Below, piece by piece: positions 1 to 7,132 of a stretch of 22,082 nt of DNA. A program made the translations under genes and the position numbers. Under the pieces are notes generated by a model. That model worked only from the letters and a program-made list of their open reading frames with translations, was not told the origin of the DNA and searched no databases. Origin of the DNA: JAVBUP01 sp031555175 (GTDB lineage Bacteria; Bacillota_I; Bacilli_A; Erysipelotrichales; Coprobacillaceae); NCBI GenBank assembly GCA_031555175.1, contig JAVBUP010000080.1, positions 1 through 22,082 on the forward strand. The letters are read 5' to 3'. Numbering within the stretch: position 1 is the stretch's first letter; every line of letters begins with the position of its first letter.

Positions 1-78
1 TTAAAAAGAACAGCTTATGGTTATCGATCATTCGTTCACTATCGTAAACGAATTCTCTTACTAAACTGTTCCTATTGA
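1..78 (+). CDS. ISL3-family transposase, C-terminal fragment
   Basis: Frame 1 is open from the window edge to TGA at 76-78 and encodes LKRTAYGYRSFVHYRKRILL followed by six more residues. The pattern K-R-x-x-[YF]-G-Y-R-x-F-x-x-[YF]-[RK]-x-R-I-L is typical of the extreme C terminus of ISL3-family DDE transposases (DDE_Tnp_ISL3). The catalytic core lies outside the window, so activity cannot be judged. The family call rests on this short motif, the paired inverted repeats and the start of a transposase frame at the other end of the window. Confidence 0.75.
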   Translation, partial: LKRTAYGYRSFVHYRKRILLLNCSY

Positions 79-111
79 CAAATTAATATACAAAAAAGGG
101 ATAAACGTTTA

Positions 112-140
112 TCGTTCACCCCTACGGTTGTCTAAGAACC
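112..140 (-). repeat. Terminal inverted repeat, right end (IRR)
   Basis: Read on the minus strand from 140 inward it begins GGTTCTT and has the block CCGTAGGGGT at positions 14-23. The left end at 21944-21972 has the same two blocks with the same spacing (22 of 29 positions identical). The GGTTCTT tip is close to the GGCTCTT-type tips of ISL3 elements. Confidence 0.85.
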
Positions 141-141
141 A

Positions 142-1002
142 TTAAATATTGAGTTTATCAATTAAATTTAAGTTTTTATCATTCGCATATTTCTTCATCA
201 CTTCATAATCATCAAGACTGAAGTGACTTGGATCATGAGCATCTATCCCAATGATTACTTCATTTTGATTCATAGCTACTATCTTCCAAAACTCATCAAT
301 CGGATTAACATCTTTCTTACTGTATTTATCTCTTTTATATCTATTTCTGAACCACCCAGCATTTAACTCTAATGGAATATTACATTCTTTTGCAACACGG
401 CACATCTCCATTGTAGCTGTAATAGTATAATTATCCCACTGCTCATACGAATAAAGAAATAAATCTGGATGAGCAAAGCAAGCAAATAAACCTGATTTTA
501 ATCCATTTACTGAATCTTCACGGTATCGATCAATCATTTTAACGGTTTTTGTGCAGCTTCCATAATATAATCCACCAGATTGATAACGATCATAATGATT
601 CCCAAATATTAAATAATCCACTAATCCTTGATCTTTAATCTTCTTAAAATAGCTCATATACCTTTCGAAGTATTCACATTCAAAGCCAATCTTAATACTT
701 ATTTGATTTTCATATACCTGTTTTAACCTTTTTAACTCCGCTAAATGAGTTGTCATTTCTTTATAAGGCATTCTCATTGGCCAACCTTTAAAAACTAACA
801 TGGATCCCAAACTCCTCAAATTGCGATATGTCTTTTTAGAATGCGCAAACATATCAAGCGCAAATGTTGCGATATGTGGTAATGGTACATGTTCACTAAA
901 TCCAAGTTCAGTGATACCCATTTTTATTGCTGCCTTAATAATATCTTCTTCTCTACCAAAAGCATGGCCACAACGGTATGTATGTGTATGATAATTATTC
1001 AT
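142..1002 (-). CDS. PHP-domain phosphoesterase, histidinol-phosphatase (HisK/HisJ) family
   Basis: This 286-aa protein is a metal-dependent PHP phosphoesterase most like histidinol-phosphatase, the enzyme that dephosphorylates histidinol phosphate in histidine synthesis. The N terminus has the PHP metal motif HTHTYRCGHA (residues 5-14), then FSEHVPLP (about 35-42). A central HPDLF and a C-terminal IGIDAHDPSHF supply further metal ligands. No other his gene is nearby, so the true substrate is open; PHP proteins of this size are often annotated hisK by similarity only. The ATG is preceded by AGGAGG overlapping the truA stop, so it is probably translated with the truA operon. The insertion sequence ends one base after its TAA, so its own terminator has been displaced. 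Confidence 0.8.
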   Translation of the reverse strand: MNNYHTHTYRCGHAFGREEDIIKAAIKMGITELGFSEHVPLPHIATFALDMFAHSKKTYRNLRSLGSMLVFKGWPMRMPYKEMTTHLAELKRLKQVYENQISIKIGFECEYFERYMSYFKKIKDQGLVDYLIFGNHYDRYQSGGLYYGSCTKTVKMIDRYREDSVNGLKSGLFACFAHPDLFLYSYEQWDNYTITATMEMCRVAKECNIPLELNAGWFRNRYKRDKYSKKDVNPIDEFWKIVAMNQNEVIIGIDAHDPSHFSLDDYEVMKKYANDKNLNLIDKLNI

Positions 1003-1014
1003 TTAGCCATCCTC

Positions 1015-1743
1015 CTAATAAAATACTTTATCTAAATATAGTCCTTGCGGCTTAGCACGATATAAACATTGCTTTGAGCCATTTGATGCAAATAAATCGA
1101 TTATATAGTTTTTAGTTATTCGCTTATTACCAATAAATATAAGCGTACCAACCATAAATCTAACCATATATCTTAAAAAGCCATCACCCTTAAATTCAAT
1201 TCTTATAACCCCATCATTATTCGCAATATTGATTTCTTCTATTAACCTAATTGTATCTTTATCCTCATCATTTGCACAAAATGCAATGAAGTTATGCTCG
1301 CCTAAAAACAATATCGCAGCCTCTTTCATTAACTCAATATCTAATGGTCTATTATATTGATAGACATAGTTTGTAGATAAAGGCTCATATTCTTGAGTAT
1401 TTATCAGATAATAATATGTTTTAGATTTAGCACTATATCGTGCATGAAAATCGTCATCGACAACATTTGCCTCTACTATATAAATATCACTTGGTAAAAA
1501 ATGATTTATAGCACGTTTCCATGTTGCATCATCAAAATCCTTCTCGCTATCAAAATGAAAAACTTGTCCGTTGGCATGAACTTTGCGATCAGTCCTACCC
1601 GAACCATGAATTACGATATCTTCATTTGTCACATTCCGAATAGCTTTTTGAATTTCTCCTTGCACTGTTCGCTGCTTATTTTGTACTTGAAAGCCGTAAA
1701 AATCACGGCCATCATATTTAACAACACATTTTACCCTTACCAT
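1015..1743 (-). CDS. truA: tRNA pseudouridine(38-40) synthase TruA
   Basis: 242 aa, the usual TruA length. It converts uridines 38-40 of the tRNA anticodon stem to pseudouridine. The catalytic signature is GSGRTDRKVHANGQVFHF, with the nucleophilic aspartate at residue 52 inside RTD; most relatives have RTDAGVHA, so the Arg-Lys after the Asp is a local variant. The N-terminal VKYDGRDFYGFQVQ and the central FHARYSAKSKTYYY match the family. The ATG lies inside the last codons of ecfT (7-nt overlap), and truA follows ecfT in many Bacillota, which supports both assignments. Translation is probably coupled to ecfT. Confidence 0.95.
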   Translation of the reverse strand: MVRVKCVVKYDGRDFYGFQVQNKQRTVQGEIQKAIRNVTNEDIVIHGSGRTDRKVHANGQVFHFDSEKDFDDATWKRAINHFLPSDIYIVEANVVDDDFHARYSAKSKTYYYLINTQEYEPLSTNYVYQYNRPLDIELMKEAAILFLGEHNFIAFCANDEDKDTIRLIEEINIANNDGVIRIEFKGDGFLRYMVRFMVGTLIFIGNKRITKNYIIDLFASNGSKQCLYRAKPQGLYLDKVFY

Positions 1744-2540
1744 ATATATTTTCCTGCAACAATTACACTAACACAAATTGCAATAGTTAATATTGTAGAT
1801 AATGTATCATGTTTATTCCAATGAAGAACTTTATATCTAGTTCTTTTACCATCTGGAACATATCCCCTAGCTTCCATTGCATTAGCTAAATCTTCCGCTC
1901 TTTGAAAAGCAGAAATGAACAATGGTACAATTAATGAAATAATAGCCGTAATCTTATCAGTTAGTTTTCCTTCTTTAAAATCTACACCACGGCTTGCCTG
2001 TGCTTTCATAATGCGTTGAGTTTCTTCTAATAACGTTGGAATAAACCTTAATGCAATTGAAATCATTAATGCAATTTCATGTGATGGAAAACCAATTTTT
2101 CTAAATGGGTTAAGCAACTTCTCAATTCCTAATGTTAAATCTAATGGTTTTGTAGTCGCAGTAAGTGTTGTAGTAACACACACAATTAAGACTAAACGAA
2201 TAATAACATAGGCTGTTTGATACAAGGCATCACTATATATTTTTATTGATCCAAATTCAATAATTACATTTCCAGTTCTTATAATAAATAGATTAATTAT
2301 GACTAAAAATGACAGCATTATCATCATTGGTCTTAATGATTTCATTATAAAATTAAGTTTTAGTTTTGATAATTTCAAGATAAATGCAATAAATACTGCT
2401 AATATAGCATAGCCCATAAATCCAATATTAAAAAATACTGTTATTAATAAAACAAACATCATCATAATCTTTAAACGTGGATCTAATCTGTGTATAAATG
2501 AATCATATGGTAAATATCTACCGATAGTTATATTGCCCAT
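1737..2540 (-). CDS. ecfT: ECF transporter transmembrane component EcfT
   Basis: 267 aa and strongly hydrophobic, with about five to six membrane segments. It is the scaffold of energy-coupling-factor vitamin and metal importers, linking the two ATPases to exchangeable substrate-binding S subunits. The N terminus GRYLPYDSFIHRLDPRLKI is the family signature. Near the C terminus are the two coupling motifs that contact the ATPase grooves: ASRG (in MKAQASRGVDF) and EARG (in AMEARGYVPDG). It starts 1 nt after the ecfA2 stop and overlaps truA. No S-component gene is in the window, so this is a shared (group II) module. Confidence 0.95.
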   Translation of the reverse strand: MGNITIGRYLPYDSFIHRLDPRLKIMMMFVLLITVFFNIGFMGYAILAVFIAFILKLSKLKLNFIMKSLRPMMIMLSFLVIINLFIIRTGNVIIEFGSIKIYSDALYQTAYVIIRLVLIVCVTTTLTATTKPLDLTLGIEKLLNPFRKIGFPSHEIALMISIALRFIPTLLEETQRIMKAQASRGVDFKEGKLTDKITAIISLIVPLFISAFQRAEDLANAMEARGYVPDGKRTRYKVLHWNKHDTLSTILTIAICVSVIVAGKYIW

Positions 2541-2541
2541 A

Positions 2542-3384
2542 TTACTTACCTCCTATCGCTTTCACTAAATCTTTAATATCCTTTAGCGATGGATCAATGG
2601 TAAATCCTTTACTATTTAAGTCATTTATAAACGAAGTAATCAATGGTAATTGAATACTCAAATCAGCCAATTCTTGGTTTCGTCTAAATACTTCTTTTAC
2701 ATCTTCATGTAAGACAATCTTACCCATATTCATCACGATGGCTTTATCACAATACTCTAAAACATGATCCATATCATGAGTGACAATAATGATGGTTTTT
2801 CCTTCATTATGTAATTTCTTAAATAACCCCATAATTTCTTTTGACCCTTGTGGATCTAAACCAGCTGTCGGTTCATCGACAATTAATATTTCAGGTTCCA
2901 TTGCTAATATACCAGCAATAGCCACTCTTCTTTTTTGCCCACCAGATAGATCAAAAGGTGAACGACTTAAATATGATTCATCTAAACCAACAAGTTTCAA
3001 AGCTTCTTTTGCTTTTTGTTTGGCAGTTTCTTCTTCTATTCCGAAATTTTTTGGACCAAAAATAATATCTTTTTCAATAGTCTCTTCAAATAGTTGATAT
3101 TCAGGGAATTGGAATACTAAGCCAACAAGTTTACGTAATGGTTTTAATGGTCCAGTTTTCTCGTGAGCATTAATCTTATAATCTTCAACAATAACTTTCC
3201 CAGCAGTAGGTAATAATAATGCATTAATATGTTGTACTAGTGTAGATTTACCACTTCCAGTGTGTCCAATAATTGCCGTAAAACTACCTTTTTCAATTCG
3301 TAAATCGACTTCATTCAATGCAAGATATTCAAACGGCGAATTTTGCCCATAAATATGAACTACTTTTTCAAATTCAATTGCCAT
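2542..3384 (-). CDS. ecfA2: ECF transporter ATP-binding protein EcfA2
   Basis: A 280-aa ABC ATPase, second of the tandem pair that powers the ECF importer from the cytoplasmic side. Walker A GHTGSGKST is at 40-48, the Q-loop FQFPE around Gln92, signature LSGGQ at 146-150, Walker B ILIVDEP at 166-172 and the switch His at 203 in VTHD. The extended C-terminal region after the core is as expected for EcfA2. The ATG lies within the end of ecfA1 (25-bp overlap), preceded by a GGTG-type ribosome site, so translation is likely coupled. Gene order ecfA1-ecfA2-ecfT-truA is the standard Bacillota arrangement. Confidence 0.94.
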   Translation of the reverse strand: MAIEFEKVVHIYGQNSPFEYLALNEVDLRIEKGSFTAIIGHTGSGKSTLVQHINALLLPTAGKVIVEDYKINAHEKTGPLKPLRKLVGLVFQFPEYQLFEETIEKDIIFGPKNFGIEEETAKQKAKEALKLVGLDESYLSRSPFDLSGGQKRRVAIAGILAMEPEILIVDEPTAGLDPQGSKEIMGLFKKLHNEGKTIIIVTHDMDHVLEYCDKAIVMNMGKIVLHEDVKEVFRRNQELADLSIQLPLITSFINDLNSKGFTIDPSLKDIKDLVKAIGGK

Positions 3385-4187
3385 AATTCATTCACCAACT
3401 CTTCTTTGTTAATATGTGTTTTTACTTTAATACCTTGCGCTTGTAATTCTTTTGATACTTTAGTTGCAAAGGGAGTATCTAACCCTAGTCGCTCTAATTT
3501 ACTCGTATTTGTCAATATCTCATCTGCATTACCAACGCTATCAATCATCCCATTATTTAATACAATAATCTGATCTGCATAAATAGCTTCCTCAATATCA
3601 TGAGTAATTGAAATAATTGTAATGTCCTTATCTTTATTTATCATCTTGATAGCCTCATTCATCTCTACTTTTCCTTTTGGATCAAGCATTGATGTTGATT
3701 CATCAAAGATGATGATATCCGGTGCAATAGATAGAATGCCAGCAATAGCTACTCTTTGTTTTTGACCACCTGATAGTTTAGTCGGTTCATGATTTAAAAA
3801 ATCTTGCATTCCAACTTTTGTAGCATATTCCATTATAATATCATCCATTTTATCTTGTGGGATACATTTGTTTTCTAACCCAAAGGCAATATCATCTCTT
3901 ACCGTCGTTCCAATAAACTGATTATCTGGATTTTGGAATACTATTCCAATATGATTTCTTACTTTATATAAATTATCTTCGTTTAATTCCATATCATTAA
4001 CTATAATATTTCCACTCTTTTTTTCAAGTAGACCAAAAATCAACTTAGCAATTGTTGATTTACCACTACCATTATGTCCAAGTATTACCGTATAACTTCC
4101 TTTAGGAATACTAAACGATACATCATTGATTGTTTGCTGATTTTCTTCATATGAGAAACAAAGGTTTTTTATTTCAATCATGTTCAT
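3360..4187 (-). CDS. ecfA1: ECF transporter ATP-binding protein EcfA1
   Basis: A 275-aa ABC ATPase, first gene of the ECF operon. Walker A GHNGSGKST at 37-45, Q-loop FQNPDNQ (Gln85), signature LSGGQ at 138-142, Walker B IIIFDES with Asp162 and Glu163, and switch His196 in ITHD. Walker B is followed by STSMLDP instead of PTAGLDP; this Ser-Thr-Ser-Met form is common in EcfA1 and helps tell it from EcfA2. The ATG at 4187 has an AGAGGAGA ribosome site 8 nt upstream; a second Met two codons in is a possible alternative. A TATAAT at 4213-4218 could be the -10 of the operon. Confidence 0.94.
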   Translation of the reverse strand: MNMIEIKNLCFSYEENQQTINDVSFSIPKGSYTVILGHNGSGKSTIAKLIFGLLEKKSGNIIVNDMELNEDNLYKVRNHIGIVFQNPDNQFIGTTVRDDIAFGLENKCIPQDKMDDIIMEYATKVGMQDFLNHEPTKLSGGQKQRVAIAGILSIAPDIIIFDESTSMLDPKGKVEMNEAIKMINKDKDITIISITHDIEEAIYADQIIVLNNGMIDSVGNADEILTNTSKLERLGLDTPFATKVSKELQAQGIKVKTHINKEELVNELWQLNLKK

Positions 4188-4212
4188 ACCATCATCTCCT
4201 CTTAACCTATTT

Positions 4213-4218
4213 ATTATA
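4213..4218 (-). promoter_or_regulatory. Possible -10 box for the ecf operon
   Basis: A perfect TATAAT lies 26 nt upstream of the ecfA1 ATG on the coding strand. The region where a -35 box would sit is T-rich and has no good match, so this is a moderate call based on position and the intact -10. Confidence 0.45.
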
Positions 4219-4232
4219 CAATAATTATCAAT

Positions 4233-4275
4233 AATTAAAAAGAGGAATACTAATTTTAAAGCAACTTCCCCTTTT
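4233..4275 (-). terminator. Terminator after the HTH/TPR regulator gene
   Basis: On the minus strand AAAAGGGGAA and TTCCTCTTTT can form a 10-bp stem (one G-U) around an 18-nt loop, followed by TTTTTAATTATT. It sits 33 nt after the regulator stop and before the ecf operon start, separating the two units. The loop is long, so the call is moderate. Confidence 0.55.
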
Positions 4276-4308
4276 AGAAACTATTAAATTTTTATATCAC
4301 TTCTATAG

Positions 4309-5586
4309 TTATACTTCACTAGGATTCTTATATAATTCAGCGAACTTTGAATATAATCTTAAATCAGTCGCTAATATTTTTAGTTCATCCATAAATAAAT
4401 TTCTATGGAAACTTCTTTTTGGCATACTATCCAAAGAATATACTATAAAATCATAAAACTCTTTTTTATTATCTTTCAAATACTTATATTCATAGAAGCG
4501 GATTAGCATCTTAGAGTTACCACTAAAATCAGTTGAATGATCACTTATCCTTTTCAACAAATCTAACATCTTCTCAACTTCTCCTATTTTTTCATAACAC
4601 GTAACTAATGCGATATCAGCCTCAATTGGTTGTACGCTACCTCTCATATTAGAAGCTAGCTCATAATATTTTGCAGCCTCTAAGTATTTAAGTCCTTCTA
4701 AATAGCTTGCAGCAATATTTGAATAAACAATGCGCAGCACCCGTGAAGTAAAAAGTTCATAGTTATCTGCAATAACGCTCTCTGCTTTATCAAAGTGTTC
4801 AACTGCTTTCGAATCAAGACAAGACATTCCTATTGAGCCTAACATCACTTCAAGTAATACTTGATATATTTTATTATTTTCCCTGTTCGCCTTAGCCAAT
4901 CCTTGATAATAAAGATTCATAGGGCGAATGACTTCACCAGATAGCATCAATACTGCCGCAAGTGAATAATAAGTGTATGAACTCTTGTGCTCTACAGCCA
5001 TCAATTCTTCAAATGAAGGTAGAGCTTTCTTAAGAAGACTATTATTTAATTGCCATTCATACATTAATTGCGTAGTCTTAAACGCTATATATAAATCATC
5101 ATTTAATAATGCTATCACGTTTAAAACATTAAATTTTATATTTTCAAAAGCAGAGAAGTCCCTAGCGATGCCCCTAACTAAGAAAAGCAATAAATATTTA
5201 TATTCTTGATAAAATATAACATTTTCATAGCCAACAAAAACAACATCTATCTTCCTCTCAATTTCTAAACATTTATTCTCGTAATAGAAGTTTACTGCCT
5301 CTACGACTTCTTTTTCAATAGCTTCCATGCTATTAAATAGTTTTCTACTCTTAGCATACTCAAATCCAAGTTTCTTAGTGAAGTGTTCATAAATATACTC
5401 ATCCCTTATTGGTTTACCACCTTCCATATCTCGGTATGTTCTTTCGGAGCAAAAAGGAATTTTATCCTCAAGCATGAAATTTTTTTGCTTATATTTTTCT
5501 TGCCTAGTCGTTTTAAGAAAATTTTCTCGATATACTTTAATTAATCTGCCGATTGTTTTATTTATTAAGTCATCACTATATTCCAT
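4309..5586 (-). CDS. HTH/TPR transcriptional regulator, RRNPP (Rgg/PlcR/NprR-like) type
   Basis: 425 aa from the ATG at 5586, chosen over an upstream in-frame GTG because AAGGTGAT then sits at ribosome-site distance from the ATG. Residues about 5-75 look like an N-terminal DNA-binding helix-turn-helix (ending in YIYEHFTKKLGF). The remaining ~340 residues are helical repeats with a TPR look, for example YSNIAASYLEGLKYLEAAKYYELASN followed by ALVTCYEKIGEVEKML. An N-terminal HTH plus a C-terminal TPR array is the architecture of RRNPP regulators, which bind imported signalling peptides. A small exported-propeptide gene lies just upstream on the same strand (5723-5848). The gene has its own terminator and promoter. 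Specific family membership is inferred from architecture only. Confidence 0.7.
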   Translation of the reverse strand: MEYSDDLINKTIGRLIKVYRENFLKTTRQEKYKQKNFMLEDKIPFCSERTYRDMEGGKPIRDEYIYEHFTKKLGFEYAKSRKLFNSMEAIEKEVVEAVNFYYENKCLEIERKIDVVFVGYENVIFYQEYKYLLLFLVRGIARDFSAFENIKFNVLNVIALLNDDLYIAFKTTQLMYEWQLNNSLLKKALPSFEELMAVEHKSSYTYYSLAAVLMLSGEVIRPMNLYYQGLAKANRENNKIYQVLLEVMLGSIGMSCLDSKAVEHFDKAESVIADNYELFTSRVLRIVYSNIAASYLEGLKYLEAAKYYELASNMRGSVQPIEADIALVTCYEKIGEVEKMLDLLKRISDHSTDFSGNSKMLIRFYEYKYLKDNKKEFYDFIVYSLDSMPKRSFHRNLFMDELKILATDLRLYSKFAELYKNPSEV

Positions 5587-5604
5587 TTTGATCACCTTAA
5601 TTTA

Positions 5605-5613
5605 ATTGTATCA
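5605..5613 (-). promoter_or_regulatory. Extended -10 promoter of the regulator, with CGA/TCG dyad upstream
   Basis: On the minus strand TGATACAAT is an extended -10 (TGn then TACAAT) 19 nt before the ATG. No consensus -35 is seen. In its place at 5621-5630 is a short dyad, CGATTTGTCG read on the minus strand. The plus-strand 8-mer CGACAAAT at 5621-5628 recurs at 6016-6023 inside the candidate promoter of the propeptide gene, suggesting a shared regulator site. Confidence 0.5.
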
Positions 5614-5632
5614 CATTTTACGACAAATCGGG

Positions 5633-5662
5633 AAAAAAGTAAAAAGTGAGTCACCCTCACTT
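5633..5662 (-). terminator. Terminator of the propeptide gene
   Basis: The minus strand reads AAGTGAG, a 5-nt loop, CTCACTT, then TTTACTTTTTT: a 7-bp perfect stem with a T-tract. It lies 60 nt after the propeptide stop and before the regulator promoter, so the two genes form separate transcription units. Confidence 0.85.
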
Positions 5663-5722
5663 ATTGCTTAAATAATTTAGTTGAAAACTGTTGAGAAATA
5701 TAAATGCAAGCGCAATTACTAA

Positions 5723-5848
5723 TTATAATTCACGACAGGCTGGTGATTCACATGGTGCTAAAATACCTTTTACCACATAACCAGATGTACCGCTAAAAAC
5801 TGTCGTTAACATTACTGCAACAACAACTAATTTAGATAGTTTCTTCAA
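5723..5848 (-). CDS. Small exported propeptide, candidate signalling peptide for the adjacent regulator
   Basis: A 41-codon frame starting at UUG (5846-5848) with a strong AGGAGG at 5857-5862, 8 nt upstream. It begins MKKLSKLVVVAVMLTT: a Lys-rich N end followed by a hydrophobic stretch, then FSGTSG, which resembles a signal-peptidase region. It ends GILAPCESPACREL, with two cysteines five residues apart. It is bounded by its own terminator (5633-5662), and a promoter can be drawn at 6000-6028. Size, signal sequence and position next to an HTH/TPR regulator match precursors such as PapR or NprX, whose C-terminal fragments are re-imported to bind the regulator. An AgrD-like thiolactone precursor is an alternative, but no AgrB-like protease is present here. 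The gene call is firm from ribosome site and terminator; the signalling role is inferred. Confidence 0.72.
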   Translation of the reverse strand: MKKLSKLVVVAVMLTTVFSGTSGYVVKGILAPCESPACREL

Positions 5849-5892
5849 ACCTAGGACCTCCTTTGTACCGACTTTTGCTTTTCACTACTATT

Positions 5893-5928
5893 TAATTGTA
5901 AACAGATTGCTAGATAAGATTACAATTA
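5893..5928. repeat. Perfect 9-bp inverted repeat in the propeptide leader
   Basis: TAATTGTAA (5893-5901) and TTACAATTA (5920-5928) are perfect inverted copies separated by 18 bp, lying between the candidate promoters and the ribosome site of the propeptide gene. It could be a two-half-site operator or an mRNA stem. The segment TACAATTAAAT here also occurs at the -10 of the regulator promoter, so a second -10 at 5895-5900 is possible. Confidence 0.55.
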
Positions 5929-5969
5929 CAAGTAATATTATATACATTCATTTTGCGAATATGGTCGAA

Positions 5970-6039
5970 ACTCGCCGGTTTTTCTAAAATTATGTGCTTA
6001 GTATAGAGATTGTAGCGACAAATGTAAAAATCGGCGAGT
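5970..6039. repeat. 14-bp inverted repeat upstream of the propeptide gene
   Basis: ACTCGCCGGTTTTT (5970-5983) is repeated in inverse at 6026-6039 (AAAAATCGGCGAGT) with one mismatch, arms 42 bp apart. The distal arm also forms the 3' half of the terminator of the upstream gene. The candidate propeptide promoter lies mainly between the arms, which would suit looping or dimer binding by a regulator. Confidence 0.6.
6000..6028 (-). promoter_or_regulatory. Candidate promoter of the propeptide gene
   Basis: Minus-strand TTTACA (6028-6023), a 17-bp spacer, then TATACT (6005-6000): each box is one base from consensus. The spacer begins with the ATTTGTCG block shared with the regulator promoter. It would give a leader of about 145 nt. 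A second TATAAT at 5942-5937 has no recognisable -35 and could be an activator-dependent start. Confidence 0.55.
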
Positions 6040-6052
6040 AAATACACCGATT
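6024..6052 (-). terminator. Terminator after the 134-aa hypothetical gene
   Basis: The minus strand reads AATCGGTG, an 8-nt loop, CGCCGATT, then TTT (an 8-bp stem with one G-U, ending in a run of five T). It is 50 nt after the stop of the gene at 6102. Its T-tract runs into the -35 of the propeptide promoter. Confidence 0.7.
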
Positions 6053-6101
6053 GTCATGACTTATACACTAATTGTATTAATTAATATTAAGGGATAAACC
6101 C

Positions 6102-6506
6102 CTATAAACTCTTCCCAATTTCACTCAAATACTCATATCCCTTTTTAGTAACCCAATGATATTCTTGTATAGCATCATCATCTTCAACATAACCTAATTC
6201 TACCAATTTTGAAATTGCATTATCCCATAACGCTTTCTCTTTATCAATATCAGAAACACGTAAGTTAAATCTACCAGCTGTATATGTTGTACCACCAAAA
6301 TGTAGGTTTGCACAAATTAATCCATTTGCCTTAACGGCCCCAGTTAAAAGAACAAATTCTTGGTATATTAAATCAGTCTTATCACTGCTATTCTCTACTG
6401 TTACTCTAACATTATAGTCATCTCTCATAGCCATCTCTTCACGCTCTTTTACTTGCATTGCAGCGGAAAGTTCCTTAAAATTCTTAGCTCTTGATCTAAA
6501 AAACAT
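6102..6506 (-). CDS. Hypothetical protein, 134 aa
   Basis: I do not recognise this protein. It starts at the ATG at 6506, where an AGAGTGAT ribosome site and a good promoter fit; an upstream in-frame GTG three codons earlier overlaps that site. The N end is basic (MFFRSRAKNFKELSAAMQ), the middle is mixed beta/alpha, and the C-terminal 50 residues (alternating LWDNAISKLVELGYVEDDDA and YHWVTKKGYEYLSEIG) look like a winged-helix fold. There is no signal peptide or membrane segment. It is monocistronic, with its own promoter and terminator, and diverges from the GNAT gene. A small DNA-binding or adaptor protein is possible but unproven. Confidence 0.7.
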   Translation of the reverse strand: MFFRSRAKNFKELSAAMQVKEREEMAMRDDYNVRVTVENSSDKTDLIYQEFVLLTGAVKANGLICANLHFGGTTYTAGRFNLRVSDIDKEKALWDNAISKLVELGYVEDDDAIQEYHWVTKKGYEYLSEIGKSL

Positions 6507-6531
6507 AATTATCACTCTTTTCTATATTTTT

Positions 6532-6559
6532 ATTATAGCAAATTATTATCATAATTCAA
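6532..6559 (-). promoter_or_regulatory. Promoter of the 134-aa hypothetical gene
   Basis: Minus-strand TTGAAT (6559-6554), a 16-bp spacer, TATAAT (6537-6532), with TGC directly before the -10 giving an extended -10. It sits 25 nt upstream of the ATG. Confidence 0.7.
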
Positions 6560-6565
6560 TTGTAG

Positions 6566-6594
6566 TTGATTATTGTTTATATAATATTTATAAT
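6566..6594 (+). promoter_or_regulatory. Promoter of the GNAT gene
   Basis: TTGATT (6566-6571), a 17-bp spacer, TATAAT (6589-6594), 19 nt before the ATG. It is back-to-back with the promoter at 6532-6559. Confidence 0.65.
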
Positions 6595-6613
6595 TTTTGA
6601 TAGAGGTGATTCT

Positions 6614-7132
6614 ATGAGGTTAGAAAAAAATAATATAATAATTAGACAAGCTTTAACAGATGATTATGCAATACTATGTAAATGGTGGAATGATGGTAAA
6701 GTAATGGCTCATGCTGGATTTCCTAACGGATTAGGTACTACAGTTGAGGATATCGCTAGCAACTTATCAAATGATTCAAAGTATACAAGGATGAGGTTAA
6801 TAATTGAACTTAATAATGAAGCAATTGGCGAAATGAATTATCGAATAACTGATTTAAAAACTGCACAAATTGGAATTAAAATATGTGATTTCTCGAGGCA
6901 AGAAAAAGGTATTGGTACTATATGTTTGAATATGCTTATTGATTATTTATTCGAAGATATTAAAGTAGATAAAATCGTTTTAGATACAAATCTTAAAAAT
7001 AGAAGAGCACAACATGTCTATGAAAAGGTCGGATTTGTGAAGACCGGAGAATCAATAAATAGTTGGGTTGATCAACTAGGAGAAAAACAAAGTTTTGTAT
7101 TATATGAACTAAAAAAGGATTGGAGAGTATAA
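6614..7132 (+). CDS. GNAT-family N-acetyltransferase
   Basis: 172 aa from the ATG at 6614, which has AGAGGTGA 6-8 nt upstream; a start 16 codons earlier would lie inside the promoter. This is the RimJ/RimL-like branch of GNAT acetyltransferases, which move an acetyl group from acetyl-CoA to an amine. The acetyl-CoA loop is visible as SRQEKGIGTICLNMLIDYLF (about 96-115), and the C-terminal DTNLKNRRAQHVYEKVGFVKTG is the usual beta-5/alpha-4 region. The early KWWNDGKVMAHAGFP (about 23-37) suits the substrate side. The substrate cannot be deduced; small-molecule detoxification or protein modification are both possible. Confidence 0.88.
   Translation: MRLEKNNIIIRQALTDDYAILCKWWNDGKVMAHAGFPNGLGTTVEDIASNLSNDSKYTRMRLIIELNNEAIGEMNYRITDLKTAQIGIKICDFSRQEKGIGTICLNMLIDYLFEDIKVDKIVLDTNLKNRRAQHVYEKVGFVKTGESINSWVDQLGEKQSFVLYELKKDWRV

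Larger units (their letters stand above)
1..140 (+). mobile_element. ISL3-family insertion sequence, 3' end only
   Basis: The window opens inside an insertion sequence: the last 26 codons of a transposase-like frame (stop at 76-78), 62 bp of non-coding DNA, then a terminal inverted repeat ending at 140. The reverse complement of 112-140 matches the left end of another copy at 21944 in about 22 of 29 positions, so the two are right and left ends of the same or closely related elements. The element abuts the stop codon of the next gene. The flanking octamer at 141-148 (ATTAAATA) is one side of a presumed 8-bp target duplication; its partner is outside the window. Confidence 0.85.

Noticed and set aside
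5723..5848. AgrD-type cyclic peptide precursor
   Set aside because: The size and C-terminal Cys are compatible, but there is no AgrB-like membrane protease or histidine kinase nearby. An RRNPP partner fits the context better. Kept only as an alternative.
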